This document shows, piece after piece, positions 1-12,240 of a DNA stretch of 64,000 nucleotides. A model generated the notes under the pieces. It was not told the DNA's origin. It did no database searches and saw only the letters and a program-made list of their open reading frames with translations. How positions within the stretch are numbered: the first letter of the stretch is position 1; each line of letters opens with the position of its first letter. A program made the translations under genes and the position numbers. The DNA lies in assembly GCA_020284085.1 (NCBI GenBank), contig JACEVL010000291.1, positions 238,242 to 302,241 on the forward strand, given 5' to 3'. Source of the stretch: Aporrectodea caliginosa (lineage: Eukaryota > Annelida > Clitellata > Crassiclitellata > Lumbricidae).

Positions 1-589
1 CGACGTTTGTCTTCGGCTGTAAATTTCAACCATATTTAGTAGGTTAATTTTGCTGTTAAATTCCACACCATTTAGTATTATAATTTCAGTTTACCGCGTT
101 AAATACAATCCATCGGTGTATACTGTCTGAAACTACCAATGATATTCCTGTATATTAATATGATCATTACTATTATTATTAGGCTTGTTATTACTATTAT
201 TATTATTTGGGCCTACCATTATTATTATTATTATCATTGTGTTGTTATTGTTGTTTTTATTCTTCTTTTGCTCCACGATACATAATCCCTTGGGAACGAA
301 AATACTAGGCCTAATTAAAAGAGAGAGAAACATCTGCAACGGCCAATGTTAGTCAGGTTCCGGTACAGAGAAAGTGTTTCGGGAAGTCACCGCATATGAA
401 GCACTGCATTTCAGCAGGCGTTGGATAAGGTATTATTGCTATCATTATTACTATGTTATTTATAATGAGATAGTTTGTGTTGGACCAAAGAAAATAATCA
501 CATTCAAACGAAGGCACAAAATAAACACTACGTTATAACTTTCTTTAATTATCTTACCTTATTTTTAAGCAGTACGTGATATTTCAAAA
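1..589. other. AT-rich DNA with ATT microsatellite
   Basis: An interrupted (ATT)n tract lies at about 168-265. Asn-rich reading frames over it are artefacts. Nothing else recognised. Confidence 0.5.
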
Positions 590-1956
590 TAGAGATTGAG
601 AAAAAGCTCTGGAAGCGATATTTATATAAAGATGTATAAAGCGACATACTAAAAAGAAAGACTCCCACAAACACTTAGGCCTAAACAGAGCAAAGGTACA
701 TGGTCCTGGTGTGCCCTAGGGTGATGCTTTGCGAATAAGATGTGACAAATTAATAAAATACTACATCATACATGTAGTGTGTCCTAATAAAATACTACTA
801 CTAGTAGTAGTAAACTGAGAAAACTAACAATGATTTGCTCATAATAACGGATGGTCAAGATGTTCTGGGCACTGCAGGCCTACGTTTGCCTGTGTGGCCC
901 TGCATTTGCGTCGACACTGTTCTGTAAGTTTGCGCTGAATTCGTCAGCTCGCATAATTCTTGTGAGGTAAACTGGAAACCGACAATTTTAGACAAACATG
1001 CAGAAACAACAGCCACACTTAAACAGACAGACAGACATAAACAGACAGATGGCATGTGTTTGCGCCCGAGAGCATCGCCATAGCAGCATCAACCAAGAGT
1101 CGCATGTTATCTGTTGTCCCGAAACTCCAGTTTTTGTTTACTTCACTTGCTTCGTAATCTGGGTTGTCTTTGACTCCACTGTGACGCTTATCATGAGTGG
1201 TATTTATAAATCGTCATACATGCATATAATAATATAACTCACGCCAAATTCGGAGGTGGATGGCTGGAATGCACGCCTAACTATTCGTAGACTTCTAGTA
1301 CAAACCGAGCTGGACTGTACAGAATATAGAACAAGCAGTCGGAGAGAAAACGCACACGGTTTGTCAAGTTCATTCAATTTAAGACATTACCAATGTCACA
1401 ATCCAAGAACATAATATTATTTGTGTTTATGTCTTTCAGCTACGATATATAGGCCTAACAGTAAATATATGTATGCAATCATTAATGCATGTATGAATGT
1501 ATGTTTTCATAATACATGTATGAATGAATGATTGCATTAATGCATACATACATGTATGAATGTATGTTTGCATTAATCAATGCATTAAGTCTATGCAAGT
1601 GGCAGCTTAGTCTGCATTGGTTGTGCAAAAGTCTTGGCCTAATGATATCTATTCACACAATAACAATTTATTTGAAAAGGCCACTTAATTAAAACTAACA
1701 AATACGCGAAAATAGTAATGAAAATGCAACTTATTAAAGTTAAAGTACACAAAAATGCTTCTATATCGGAAGAAAATACCGAAGAACTTGGCTTCGACTG
1801 CCATCTATAGAATACATTTGATCCTGCTTTATATCCATAAGTCTCAAAATCTTACAGCAGAGTCCGAAATCTAACCAAGCAACTCACTGATTCGGATGAA
1901 CAGTTTTCGATGTCCTATTCGTGGACGAGTTTGTGTTGAAAGTCATTTACATAAAC

Positions 1957-4216
1957 TTCACGACGCACCATCATACCTTGCCAGGCAGGTTCGAGGTTGG
2001 CGGAATCTCGATCGGGATGCCTTCCGGTCAACGCTACTCAAAGTTCCAGCCATCGCTGACCCGTCCATCTTGGCTAACCTCTCTGTTGCTGACATCTTTG
2101 CAACTTACGAAACAACCATGGTTGGCCTCATTGACAGGTTCCTTCCACTGCGCCCGGCCAGAGTTCGTCGATCAACACTTTCACCATGGTTTGACGCGGA
2201 GTGTCGCTCTCTCCGCCGCCAGGCTCGCCGACTCGAAAGATCATATCGACGCACCAAGTTGCCTGCTGATCGCTCTGTTTGGGTGCGGTTCGTGCGAGAC
2301 ATGCATCGCCGTTACAGGGACAAGGAACGGACGTATTGGGAGGCTAAGATTGCCTCTAACGCCAAGGACCCTAAGCGGCTATGGGCCACATTCGACGCTC
2401 TCCTTGGCCGGCGCCGGGCTGACCAACAAGCAGATACTCCATCTTTCTCAGCTGATGACTTTCTGATTTCGTTCACCGCCAAAATCGCCGGAATACGACA
2501 AGACACTGCCAGCTCTACCACACCGGTCTACCACCCTACAGACTGCAGTCTTCCTACCATGGTCGCCGTCACCAGTGCAGAGCTGCGCCGCTTCATTCTC
2601 TCCTCTCCATCAAAATCCTGTGAACTTGATCCTCTCCCGACGTTTCTGCTACAGGAATTTGTCGATGTGCTACTACCGTTTCTTACTGTTCTGTGCAACC
2701 GGTCTATTGCGGATGGAGTTCTACCACCGTCGCAGAAGCGCTCAATCCTGGTTCCTGTCCTCAAGCACAGTGGACTTGACTCATCTAATCCTGTCAACTT
2801 TCGACCTATTGCTAATGTTTCATTTCTGTCGAAAATTATTGAAAAGATTGCTGCTTATCAGCTTACTGTATATTTAGAGGCAAATAATATGCTTCCGGAG
2901 TGCCAATCCGGTTTTCGGAAAGGCCACTCCACCGAAACGCTCTTGCTCCGACTCCTTTCTGACATTTATGGGGCTATAGATAGTTCGCAACTCACTCTGC
3001 TGGCCTTGTTCGACGTTAGTGCTGCTTTCGACACTGTCGATCATGAAATTTTACTTAAGCGGCTACAAATTTCATTTGGCCTGTCTGGTAACTTTCTTAG
3101 TTGGCTGGGTTCATTCCGCAGTGATCGCTCTTTCTGTGTGGTCCATGGGCCCTCCAGATCCTCATGGGTCCCTGCCCCTTACGGCCTTCCGCAGGGCTCG
3201 GTGCTGGGTCCCCTTCTTTACATCATTTACACCTCTGAAATTGGTTCCCTACTTACTGCTTCAGCTGTGCTAGGTCATCTGTACGCCGATGACGTTCAGG
3301 CCGACCTGCACTGCCTTGCTGCTAACGCCACTGCTGCTGTTCGAGCAATGAGCCTGGCTTTGGGCACCCTGGAGACCTGGATGTCAACGAACCGCCTGCG
3401 CCTCAACCCATCAAAACCCAATTTATCTGGCTGGGCACTCGGCAGCAGCTTGCGAAGCTAGACCTATCCACCATTGCTTCAGACTTCCCTCAATTTGTCT
3501 TTTCCTCTGTTTTCCGTGACCTTGGAGTTACACTGGACCAAGAGTTAACCTTTGCCCCTCATATAAACCGCCTCTGCCGTGATTCTTACTATCAGTTACG
3601 CCAGTTCCGCACTGTTGCTCGCTCACTTACTTCGAACTCCACCGCTACACTCATCCACTCTTTTATCACAGTCCGACTTGATTACTGTTGCTCACTCTAT
3701 GCTGGTCTCCCAGCTGGTCGGTTGGGGTGCCTGACCCGGGTCCTGCGCTCTGCCGCACGCCTTTGCGGACGTATCCCCAAATTTGGCCACGTCTCAGGTT
3801 ATATGCTGGATGTGCTTCATTGGCTCCCTCTACTGCAGCGGATCTCGTATCGGATGATCGCTTTGGTCTGGCGGTCCTTGCTGGGTCTAGCCCCTGCCTA
3901 TCTACGCGACCTCTGCTGCCCTACCTTGGGTGCTCCGGGTCGTCGCTCTCTCCGCTCTACTGAGCGGGGTGTGCTCATGGTCCCTTTTGCCCGCACAGCT
4001 ACTAAGCAGAATCGCGCCTTCTCAGTGGTTGGCCCCTCCCTCTGGAATGGGCTCCCTTTGGCACTGCGATTGCATCCCAGAATCCACTCTGAATCTTTCT
4101 ATTCTTGCCTCAAAACTGTCCTTTTCCGCCGTGCTGGGGTCGGGAGCGCTCCTGAGTAGTAACCTTGAAGGGGCGCTATATAAATCTTTGGAATGAATGA
4201 ATGAATGAATGAATGA
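1957..4216 (+). mobile_element. CR1-like non-LTR retrotransposon (LINE), 5'-truncated, one frameshift
   Basis: Encodes the reverse transcriptase and C-terminal part only. Visible motifs: LLALFDVSAAFDTVDH, LPQGSVLGPLLY and the catalytic YADDVQ, then after a one-base loss in an A-run near 3412-3417 the frame moves and continues to a stop at about 4160 (LHWLPLLQRISYRM, SLWNGLP). The 3' end is the GGGGCGCTATATAAATC tail followed by (GAAT)n. Comparison with unit 2 places the insertion between ATAAAC at 1951-1956 and ATAAAC at 4217-4222, a likely target-site duplication. The endonuclease domain is missing. The open frame begins at 1896, but its first ~20 codons are host module sequence, not LINE. 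Confidence 0.85.
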
Positions 4217-4769
4217 ATAAACGAGGGGCATTCAAATGGCATCGCTTCAGAATCTCTCGAAAACCTAAGATTTCTCTATTCTATTTTAACACCATTTAAC
4301 CCTCAGGCTACCGACGTTTTTTTGTAACACTGGCTACCAAGGGGGGTGGGTTACCACCTCCCCTGGATTTCGTGTTTGGTTTCACATAATTATCATAACT
4401 TGTAATATAGCAATGGATTCAGCATTCATTTATGAACAGAACGGTATATTTAGTTGTACATTATGTGAATGCACCTCGAAATTACATAACTTTGAACAAC
4501 GGAACCCCATAATTAACGATATTTTATATTATTGCGTACATTTTGTACTTTTTTGGATAAACAACTATAAGATTATGTGTGTTTTTAAACTGATCTATGT
4601 ATCCAAGAACATAGCGCCATATAAATTTCTCATTACAATTACAATCACAAATAGGTGAGCCTCAATTACACCAACTACTCATAAAATATCGTTACGTTGT
4701 CAGAAAGTTCACAAAAACCAAGCGCTCCAAACTCTTAATATAGCTTAAACATATCCAAATCCATCCCTT

Positions 4770-4975
4770 GTGTCTGCAGACAACTGGTTCGAGTGCTCGT
4801 ATTGTAACGCGGAGAGAACGGGTTCGAATCTTCAACTTTCACGAGTCTTCGCAGAGATATTGAGCAAGACCTTCACTCACAATTGCTCAGCGCCATCGAT
4901 GCTCAGTCAAAGTATGGTTGTGTGTACACTTCTGAACTTTGGAAGGGGATAATATCAAATGTATTTGCATTGCAT
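4770..4975 (+). mobile_element. tRNA-derived SINE, unit 1
   Basis: A tRNA-like head (GGTTCGAGTGCTCGTATTGT as degraded A box region; B box GGGTTCGAATCTT at 4819-4831) is followed by GAGATATTGAGCAAGACC and CTCACAATTGCTC. It ends about 20 bp from the gene stop, so it lies in the gene's putative 3' UTR in antisense. It is present at the same place in unit 2, so it predates the duplication. Confidence 0.6.
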
Positions 4976-4995
4976 CACATCAGAATTCCTTCCAT

Positions 4996-7900
4996 TCAAT
5001 AGCTGAAACTACGTGAAGATAACTTTCCAATGAATTCTTCCCGATCAAATTGTTCCCACTTTGGGTCTTGATTCGCATCAAGACTTCTCTCGGTAGTGCC
5101 GTCCGTGTATTTCTTTCCGATTATAGGTATATCGATCGAAGTATCATCTGGACATAGATCAAGGTAAATATCAGAAGCCGCAGAGTAATGGAAAGGAATC
5201 TTAGACATAAAGGAAAAGTATTCCTTGTCCGCCTCGCCGTCCCAATGAACAGCTCTCACTTGTACTACTTGCCGTCTGAATGATGGCATAAAGTAAGAGG
5301 GATAAACGTCATGTTGATAAAACTGCATAAAGCAAAACATGATCCTCTCGACCCAGAAGGCCAGTTCCTTTTGCGTAATTTCGACTTCATCTTTTCTTTC
5401 ACATCCCATTATGCCCCTGAGAGCCTCCATGCAAAAGAGAAGGGAAGTCTTCAATTGATAGGTAGTTTTCGGATGATTGTAGAGTATCAGTTTGCAAACC
5501 ATATATGCTGCCTTTATTAAGGACGAGCTTTCTCTTATGATTCGACTTTCTAATGGTGCAAAAGAAATTCTGGCAAATGTATCAGAAAAGATATAGTGAG
5601 CATCAATTTTCTTTGAGGGATCAAAACGTGGTCGATCAAATACCAGCGTACAGCCGTCTGCCTTCCCAGCTGATCTTATGAAAACAGGCAGTTGGTCTCC
5701 TAGCACCGTATCTTCTTTATGAACACAAGCAACTACATCAATTGATACATTGACAAAAAGAAGTCCACCCTTTCTGTCCGCAATTGGGTTAATCATTCTT
5801 AGTCGCACAGTCTTACACAGACCAGCTGTCTTTTCGGATGATCGTAATTTCTTTTCATCTGTATCTGCCAAGTCCCATTCGAAAAGATGTTCATCTTGCC
5901 AGAAATTAGGGTCACGTAAGACTTCTTCTAAAACAATCTGGAATCTAGAATTGACTTCGTCAGTCAGCAAACACTCATCAAAATTGAAGAAACAGTCAAA
6001 CTCCTCATCACTCTGCCTTCTTTCTGTATTGTCTCTCTTCCGTCTCAGTTGAAAGTATCCCTTCGGACCCAGTGGATGTGGAAACACGTCACAAAGCCGA
6101 CTAAATTTAATCAGTTTGAAGTTAAAATCAAAGTCTGCTGAAATGACTGCTTTTGTTTCTTCATCGGCACTTCCAACTAATATCGGTTGGCACTCAAATC
6201 GCCAGTCCTTTTCCTTTATACCATCGGCCAAACGCTCAATGAGGCTTTGAATTGATGGTTTAAGTTGATTTACGCGTCTGTTGAGGCTAAAAAATTCGTT
6301 TTCAATCCAAATCTTCCAAATTGCTTCTTCTGACGATTCTTCAGGTCGAGGTGATTGAGAATATATTCGAAGCGTTTCATATAGTCTTCGCTTTGATAAT
6401 TCTGTCACATGATTAGTGTTGAGTACACACGCGATATCGTTGGACACATAAAGCGCCTTCTTTTTGATTAGAAATTTCTTTGCGTTGTCTGTGTTGATAG
6501 TCGCCGAATCTCGTAGCTGCCTAAGATCTCTAGGTGTATGCCCGTTTTTGTCTTGTGTGCTTTCATCAGCTCCGTGATGGACGAGAAGCTCGTACTGATC
6601 GTTCATTTCTGCGTAATGTAGAGGAGTTTTGCCGTACATGTCAGCTGCGTTAACGTTGGACCCTATTTCTAACAACACCCTAACTAAAACGCGAGCTCTT
6701 TCGTTGAAGTAATATGGTGGCATGACAGCGTAGTGAAGTGGAGTTCTTCCTTTGTCATCTGTTGCAGTGGCTGACCGCCTGAAATTCTCTCGTTTTAGAA
6801 GAATTCCATCAACCATTAAATTGAGTCTTTCATGGTACATTTTGGCTGCCTTCGTATCTTCAACTGCGTAATATGAAATGAGGGAGATGATCAATCGATG
6901 AAGTGGATTTCGACCTCTCTCGTCAACTCTTGCCACTTCGATTGGCGCTTCGTCTTTTGCTTCTAGTGTGTTTTGAATGGCACCGCGATTCTCAAGTGCT
7001 GTGAAAGTCTCCGAAGTAATTCTCTTTGAAGACTTTACTGCCAAATCAAGTGGCGTGTTTCCTCTGAAGTCTATGGCATTGACATTTAATTCGTCAATAG
7101 CCAGCAATAATTTAACCATTTCTTCTTTAAATCGAGTGGTCTTGTCGTCATGTTCGATCTTTTCCTTCAGTCGGTGATTTGCTACGTGTGGATCCAGGGT
7201 TTCTTCTCCCCATTTAGTCTTACCCCAGCGGCTAATCTTAAGACATTCATCAAGATTATCAAACTTCCTCCTAAGAAGCCCTTTGCAGAAGAAATGCATA
7301 TCAAACCAGTTCCTATTTGGCCCATAAACAGCTGCGTGCAAGGCAGTAAATCCGTAATAGTCTTGCAGATTAACGGAAACTTTATGGTTTAGCAGGAGCA
7401 GCCGCATTACTGAGACATGATGTGTTTCAGCAGCTTTAATCAAAGCAGTTGCTCCATTTTGGTTTCTTGCGTCGAGGTCGAGTTTCAATCCTGTTTTTTT
7501 CTCCCAGTCAAACAAGATTTGAATGACGTGAGAACAGCCTCTCTTGGATGCAATTATCAATGGCGTTTCGCCAAAAGCATTCTTCGTATTGAGGTCTGCG
7601 CCTCTTTCAAATAGCAATTGTATTATGTCGTCTATAATTTGAATCCTCAGAAGTTGCGGTCTTGACTTCTTTGTCGGATAATCGTAAAAACATTCTTCGC
7701 ATTGCTTTATAACTTCGTGAAGTGGAGTATTCAATTGGACGTCCTGGTAGTTAACATTAAATTTGCTTGAGTTCATTAGAACACGTGCTATTTCTTTGAT
7801 TTTTCTGTACTTCATCTTGTATTGTATATCGTAAGATAAACCTTCCATGCTGTCGGTTATATTTCTGCGCTTCCTCCAGGAGACTAGTCCATAGGCGCGA

Positions 7901-9623
7901 CCCGAGAACAAGATTTTCCTTGTCATGAGCCAAAAGCTGTTTCCAAGATGCATCTCTGAATATACACATGGGTGAACACTGAGGAGCATCTCAACCATTT
8001 TTGGTTGGATCGATTCCACCGCGAGTTCAAGTGCAGTGCATCGATCTGATCCTAGCATTAACTCAATGGGTGTGCTTTTTTCTGTCCAAACTATTTCAGC
8101 GGAAAACCGTCGACCATCGAGATTCATGAGTTCAGCTGATATGATACTGCTCGTTTCAACCAAGTTCTTGGCATTTTCTTGAACTTTCTGCTCGTCTTTT
8201 GTTAATTTGTCATTACTTCTGCAGCTGTATTTCAAAATAACTTCAACAACTTTTGTGTGACTCTTGTTGACAGCAACGTGTAATGGTGTATCATTCCAGT
8301 TTATTGTTACAAAATCGCAAATTCCGCGGCGCAGTAACACATCTACGACATCTGCATGACCATTCTCAGCTGCAAGATAAAACGGTGTTTTCTGTGCTTG
8401 TTTAGTAACATCGACGGTGGCATGGTTGTCCAGTAAAATTTCAACAATCGAGCTGAGACCATTTTGGCAGGCTAAATGAAGTGGAGTCATCTTGGCGTTG
8501 TTACACGCATTAACATTCGCACCTTTTAATATCAAATTTTCTACAATTTCTTTATATCCATACCCAGCTGTAAGGTGGGCGTGGATTGGTTTCACTTGCC
8601 CTGTGGAGACTGCCTTGAAGCTTAAAATGTCTTCTACGAGTTCAAAACTGCCACCCTGTGTTGCGATATGGTGTGGCATCTGACCAACATAAATGTTTTT
8701 TCTAATTGGATTTTGCGAAAGTTCCAATTCAGTTGAAAGGACTTGGTTTACCGCATGTTTCAAACGAGTCCGCACATCCCTTTCCGCAGACTGATTGAGC
8801 AAGACGTCTACAACTGCGTTGAGGTCATTCCTTGCTGCAAGATGAAGAAGAGTTTCGCCATTTTCGTCAACTGCATTGATTTCACCGTCATAATCTATCA
8901 GTGCTTTGACAATTTCCGCGTAATCCATTTCAGCAGCGACAAGAAGAGGGTCATTATATGAATCACTGCATATATTAGTATCTGCGTTGCCTTTCACAGG
9001 TACATGTGCAATTATTCCTAAGTGGTCGTTTTCAGACGCCATATGAAGCGAAGTCTGGCCGAATGCATTACTTGGATCAACACTTGCATTCTTATTTAGT
9101 AGTCGTTTTACAATCGCATATAATTCTGAACGAGTGGTTTTGTTTGCGTCCAGCATATTGACATCCACCGATGACGTCAACAATCTTCTAACAGTCTCTG
9201 TGTCACCACTCTGTAAAGCAAGGTAAAGCGGACTAAAGCCTTCTTCTTCATCTTTCTCACAGACGTCCTGAATGTCCTTGTCGTCATCCTCCTCCTCATC
9301 TTCTTCTTTCTCCTCCTCTTCCGCCTCTTTATCCTCCTTATCCAATTCCGCGTCCTCCTCTTCCTCCTCTCTTTTTCTTCCTCCTCCTCTTCCTCTTCCT
9401 CCTTCTCCTCCTCCTCATAGGATTCGCGCAGTTTTTCACTTTCAGACGGCTTGTATGAGCGTTCACTAGTTTCGATTTCGGATCCATTTGATGCAGCACT
9501 CATTGTGTCACAGTGATATGCAGCATATTTCGCATCCGATTGGCCGTGCAGTTCAACAGGTGGTTTTCCTTTGTTGACATCAGCTGCGTTTTGTGAGTCT
9601 ACGGTGGTTGAATTGTTATCCAT
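4996..9623 (-). pseudogene. Ankyrin-repeat / Mab21-cGAS-like nucleotidyltransferase fusion, copy 1 (one frameshift in poly-Glu tract)
   Basis: The gene is on the minus strand with no intron visible. The start ATG at 9623 sits in the context AGAACAATGG, homologous to the preferred starts of copies 2 and 3. About 80 codons of N-terminal sequence run into a Glu-rich tract; the frame then has to change near 9364-9380 (run of C/T on the plus strand) to enter the 1449-codon frame that continues to the stop at 4996. Without the change the N-terminal frame ends at 9177. The long frame has roughly 18 ankyrin-type repeats (TPLH-A motifs, about codons 35-960 counted from 9345), then a linker, then a Mab21/cGAS-like domain: G1058-S1059, the acidic pair D1071/D1073 in ADFDFNFKL, third Asp D1203 in VSIDVVAC, YQLKTSLLFC, and a C-terminal YFMPSF. 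Family knowledge: such enzymes make nucleotide second messengers, often for STING. No zinc-ribbon insertion like that of vertebrate cGAS is seen. The lesion may be a real mutation or a consensus error in low-complexity DNA. Confidence 0.82.
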
Positions 9624-9895
9624 TGTTCTTCGGTTCAGTGTAGCCTACCGTTCACAAAATATAGCTGATGATGATAGTGTGGACCAGTATTCTATTTGTT
9701 TTCTTAACTGTGAAATAGATAACACAATTAAGATTTGACCAGAATAACAGCCAAATGTATGCGTGTGCTGTAACAAATTGAATTGCTAAAACAATGCATA
9801 ATCCTTAAATTGTTACATAGGCTCTATGGTACTAATCGCGAGTCCGCCTTACTGCAAAATGATCGTTACTTCGAACATGGGTCAACGCTAAGGGC
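9624..9895 (-). promoter_or_regulatory. Conserved upstream block of copy 1 (putative promoter/5' UTR)
   Basis: About 270 bp directly upstream of the start are alignable with 24519-24775 and 49649-49895, including the words CTTAAATTGTTACATAGGCTCTA (shared with copy 2; given here only as a marker at 9806-9828) and GGGTCAACGCTAAG. Conservation stops at about 9895. No convincing TATA box is shared. The promoter role is inferred from position. Confidence 0.4.
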
Positions 9896-11089
9896 CTATG
9901 CAGTGTAGACCTACGCGCGACAATATTTCTTAGAGAGTACGGAGCTAAAAACCGCCCGGGGTGACGGCCAAAAATTTCGCCCTTGGCCACTTAATTTTGG
10001 AAATGCTATTTTCTCTAAGAGATTGGAATTTGCATGACGATCGTCGATCTTATTACATATAGGCCTACGCCTACAATTTTAATGTATTAAGTTGATATCT
10101 TTTTTGGATTTATCACTTTTCACTGCATTTTTTCATTATCCGTTTTAGCTATATATAGCCTACATTCTCAACTTACTGAAATCTATAGCCTATTTTTAAA
10201 TAATAAAACATTTGATTGCATTGTTGAGTCTGTCGCTGACTCGCCGCTTCTGTTGTGGATGTGGAAGAAACAAAATATCGACACATAGCTGCAGCACCAC
10301 CTAAACTTGATTTTTAGCGATTTTCTCTGGTCTTCCTGTATTCAGCTCCACTTAGTTTAGCCTCTTATTCATGTCTGTAGTTAATACGAGTGGGCCGAGA
10401 GGAACTAGTAATTAACAATTAGAGCATCCAACAGTAACACTGTTAAAGTTATTATCTCATTGTTACAGTTAAAATTAACATAGCGCGAACCAAACGGAAC
10501 CAACAAATGGAAATAAATGATTATGGATAGACACCAATTTTTATTTACGAAAATAAAATACCATTTCAGATTTTTTTAAATTTGTTTATGTCATAATTTC
10601 GCGGAAGCAGCGTACAGTAATGATTGTGTCCGTTATAAAAAAAGGGAAGACACCGCACTGCTGCGCTGCATTCTTCAAAGATGATTAATCACAGCTATTG
10701 CGCTGTACAATGACGGTGCAAAATCGGCTTACTGCGCGCATTAGAAGTTTCAGTTTTAATAACAATAAAAATAAAATCCTGTATTTTATTTACTGGATTT
10801 TTTCATTATGGATAATAGTATAATATGCTCATATTTAGTAAACATTACAAAGAAACTGCTTCCTTTTCTGCAATTCTGCTTTGTGTTTAACGTAGACCTC
10901 TCAGAGAAATTCCCCCGAAGCGATTTGCCCCTCTGCCCCCCCTTCGGTACGCCACCGAAGGAGAAGGAGCAGAAGAGAGAAGGAGAAGTAGGAGAAGGAG
11001 AGGGAGAGAGGAGGGAGAAGATGGAAGAAGGCATTATTTCATTGTTTCAGATAGATAGCCTAGACTTATAGATCGGGCTAGCACGGACC
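9896..11089. other. AT-rich DNA without recognised gene
   Basis: No convincing frame. Open frames around 10790-11070 overlap a GA-rich patch at 10960-11030 and are composition artefacts. Confidence 0.5.
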
Positions 11090-12240
11090 ATGCAGAGGGA
11101 CCTTAAATGACGTGGTTCCCATTCAAACAGGCAAGCGGTGGCGAAGGATCTGACCCGATCAATTCATTGAAAAATCAGCATGGTCGAGACTCGAGGCCAT
11201 ACGATAGCTATTGAGAAACGTCTACATTTACATTTCCATTACGAATGGACGGGCCATTGTGCCACACGGACTAATCGACCGTTTGCAACATTCGTCATTT
11301 CATTGCTTCAAGACGGATGCAGTTACGCCGACTATGAAAATATTCGAAACGAAGAAGACGAACAAGAAGTTGAAGGAGAAGAGAGAAGAAGCAGGAGAAG
11401 AAGAGGATGGAGAAAATGGAAGAGGAGAAGGAAAAGGAGAGAGGAGGAGAAACAAGAGAAGTAGAAGGATATAGGAGGGAGAAGATGGAAGAGGAGAAGG
11501 GGAAGAAGAGAGGAGGGAGAAGATGGAAGAGGAGAAGGGGAAGGAGAGAGGAGGGAGAAGATGAAATAGGAGAAGGAGATGGAGATGGAGAGAGAAGGAG
11601 AGAGGAGGGAGAAGATGGACTAGGAGAAGGGGATGGAGATGGAGAGAGAAGGAGAATCAAGAGAAGAAGGAGAGAGGAGGGAGAAGAAAGAATAGAAGGA
11701 GGTGGAAAAGAAGAAGAGAGAGACAGGGATTTTTTGTAAAAAAGGAGGGCAGGAGATGCAGGAAAATAAGGAGCAGGAGAATGCAGGAAAATAAGGAGGA
11801 GTACGAGAAAACAAGTCAGTAGAAGGAGAAGGAGAAGAAGGAAGAAGAGAAGAAGAATACGATGAAGAAGAATCAAAAGTAGAAAACGACAAACAAGAAG
11901 AGTAGAAGTGTTAAGTAACTGTATGTGACTCTCATCTCTGTCAATGTCATACTTCAGCGATTCGTGACTTCTTTCGACGGATTAGCAAACAAGACAAGAC
12001 GAATCCAACAACTTCCGACAACCTTTCTACACGAGTCGTCGCTTTCTCAAGAACTTTTACTGAACCTAGAAAACAGTCATGAAATGGAAACGTATAAGGC
12101 TATAGACAATAGCTAAATATAAATAGTAATTACACTGTAAACGGCAAGTGTGAGGAAGTGAAAGACGTTACTTAGATGGCCTTCAAAAGATTAGCCGTAC
12201 GTTTTTCTTCTGAATTTTACTACTAATAATACCTCTCCCA
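11090..12240. repeat. Upstream duplicated module with polypurine tract, copy a
   Basis: Aligns with 24810-25745, 27180-27960 and 49896-50130 plus 52754-54000. Shared words flank the tract: CATTCGTCATTTCATTGCTTC before it, and after it ACACGAGTCGTCGCTTTCTC, AAACAGTCATGAAA and TTAGCCGTACG. No gene is recognised. Confidence 0.6.
11340..11905. repeat. Polypurine tract (GA/GGA-rich), about 560 bp
   Basis: Plus strand is almost entirely purine (AGAAGGAGAAGGGGATGGAGA-like units). Apparent Lys/Glu/Arg- or Ser/Leu-rich reading frames here are composition artefacts. Equivalent shorter tracts occur in the related modules at 25220-25425, 27385-27612 and 52770-52890. Confidence 0.75.

Larger units (their letters stand above)
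590..4995. repeat. Downstream duplicated module, unit 1 (interrupted by a LINE)
   Basis: From GATGTATAAAGCGACATACT (about 630) onward the sequence aligns with 16850-19600: the CTACTACTAGTAGTAGTAA word, the GACAGACAGACA-rich stretch, the ATGAATGTATGTTTGCATTA microsatellite (1470-1590), and the block ending beside the gene stop. The LINE at 1957-4216 is an insertion absent from the other units. Confidence 0.7.

Noticed and set aside
7757..7969. Short frames overlapping the three large genes in other phases
   Set aside because: Shadows of the ankyrin-cGLR reading frames; not conserved between paralogs.
11180..11892. Lys/Glu/Arg-rich and Ser/Leu-rich open frames
   Set aside because: They lie wholly on a polypurine/polypyrimidine tract and have no domain or codon signal.
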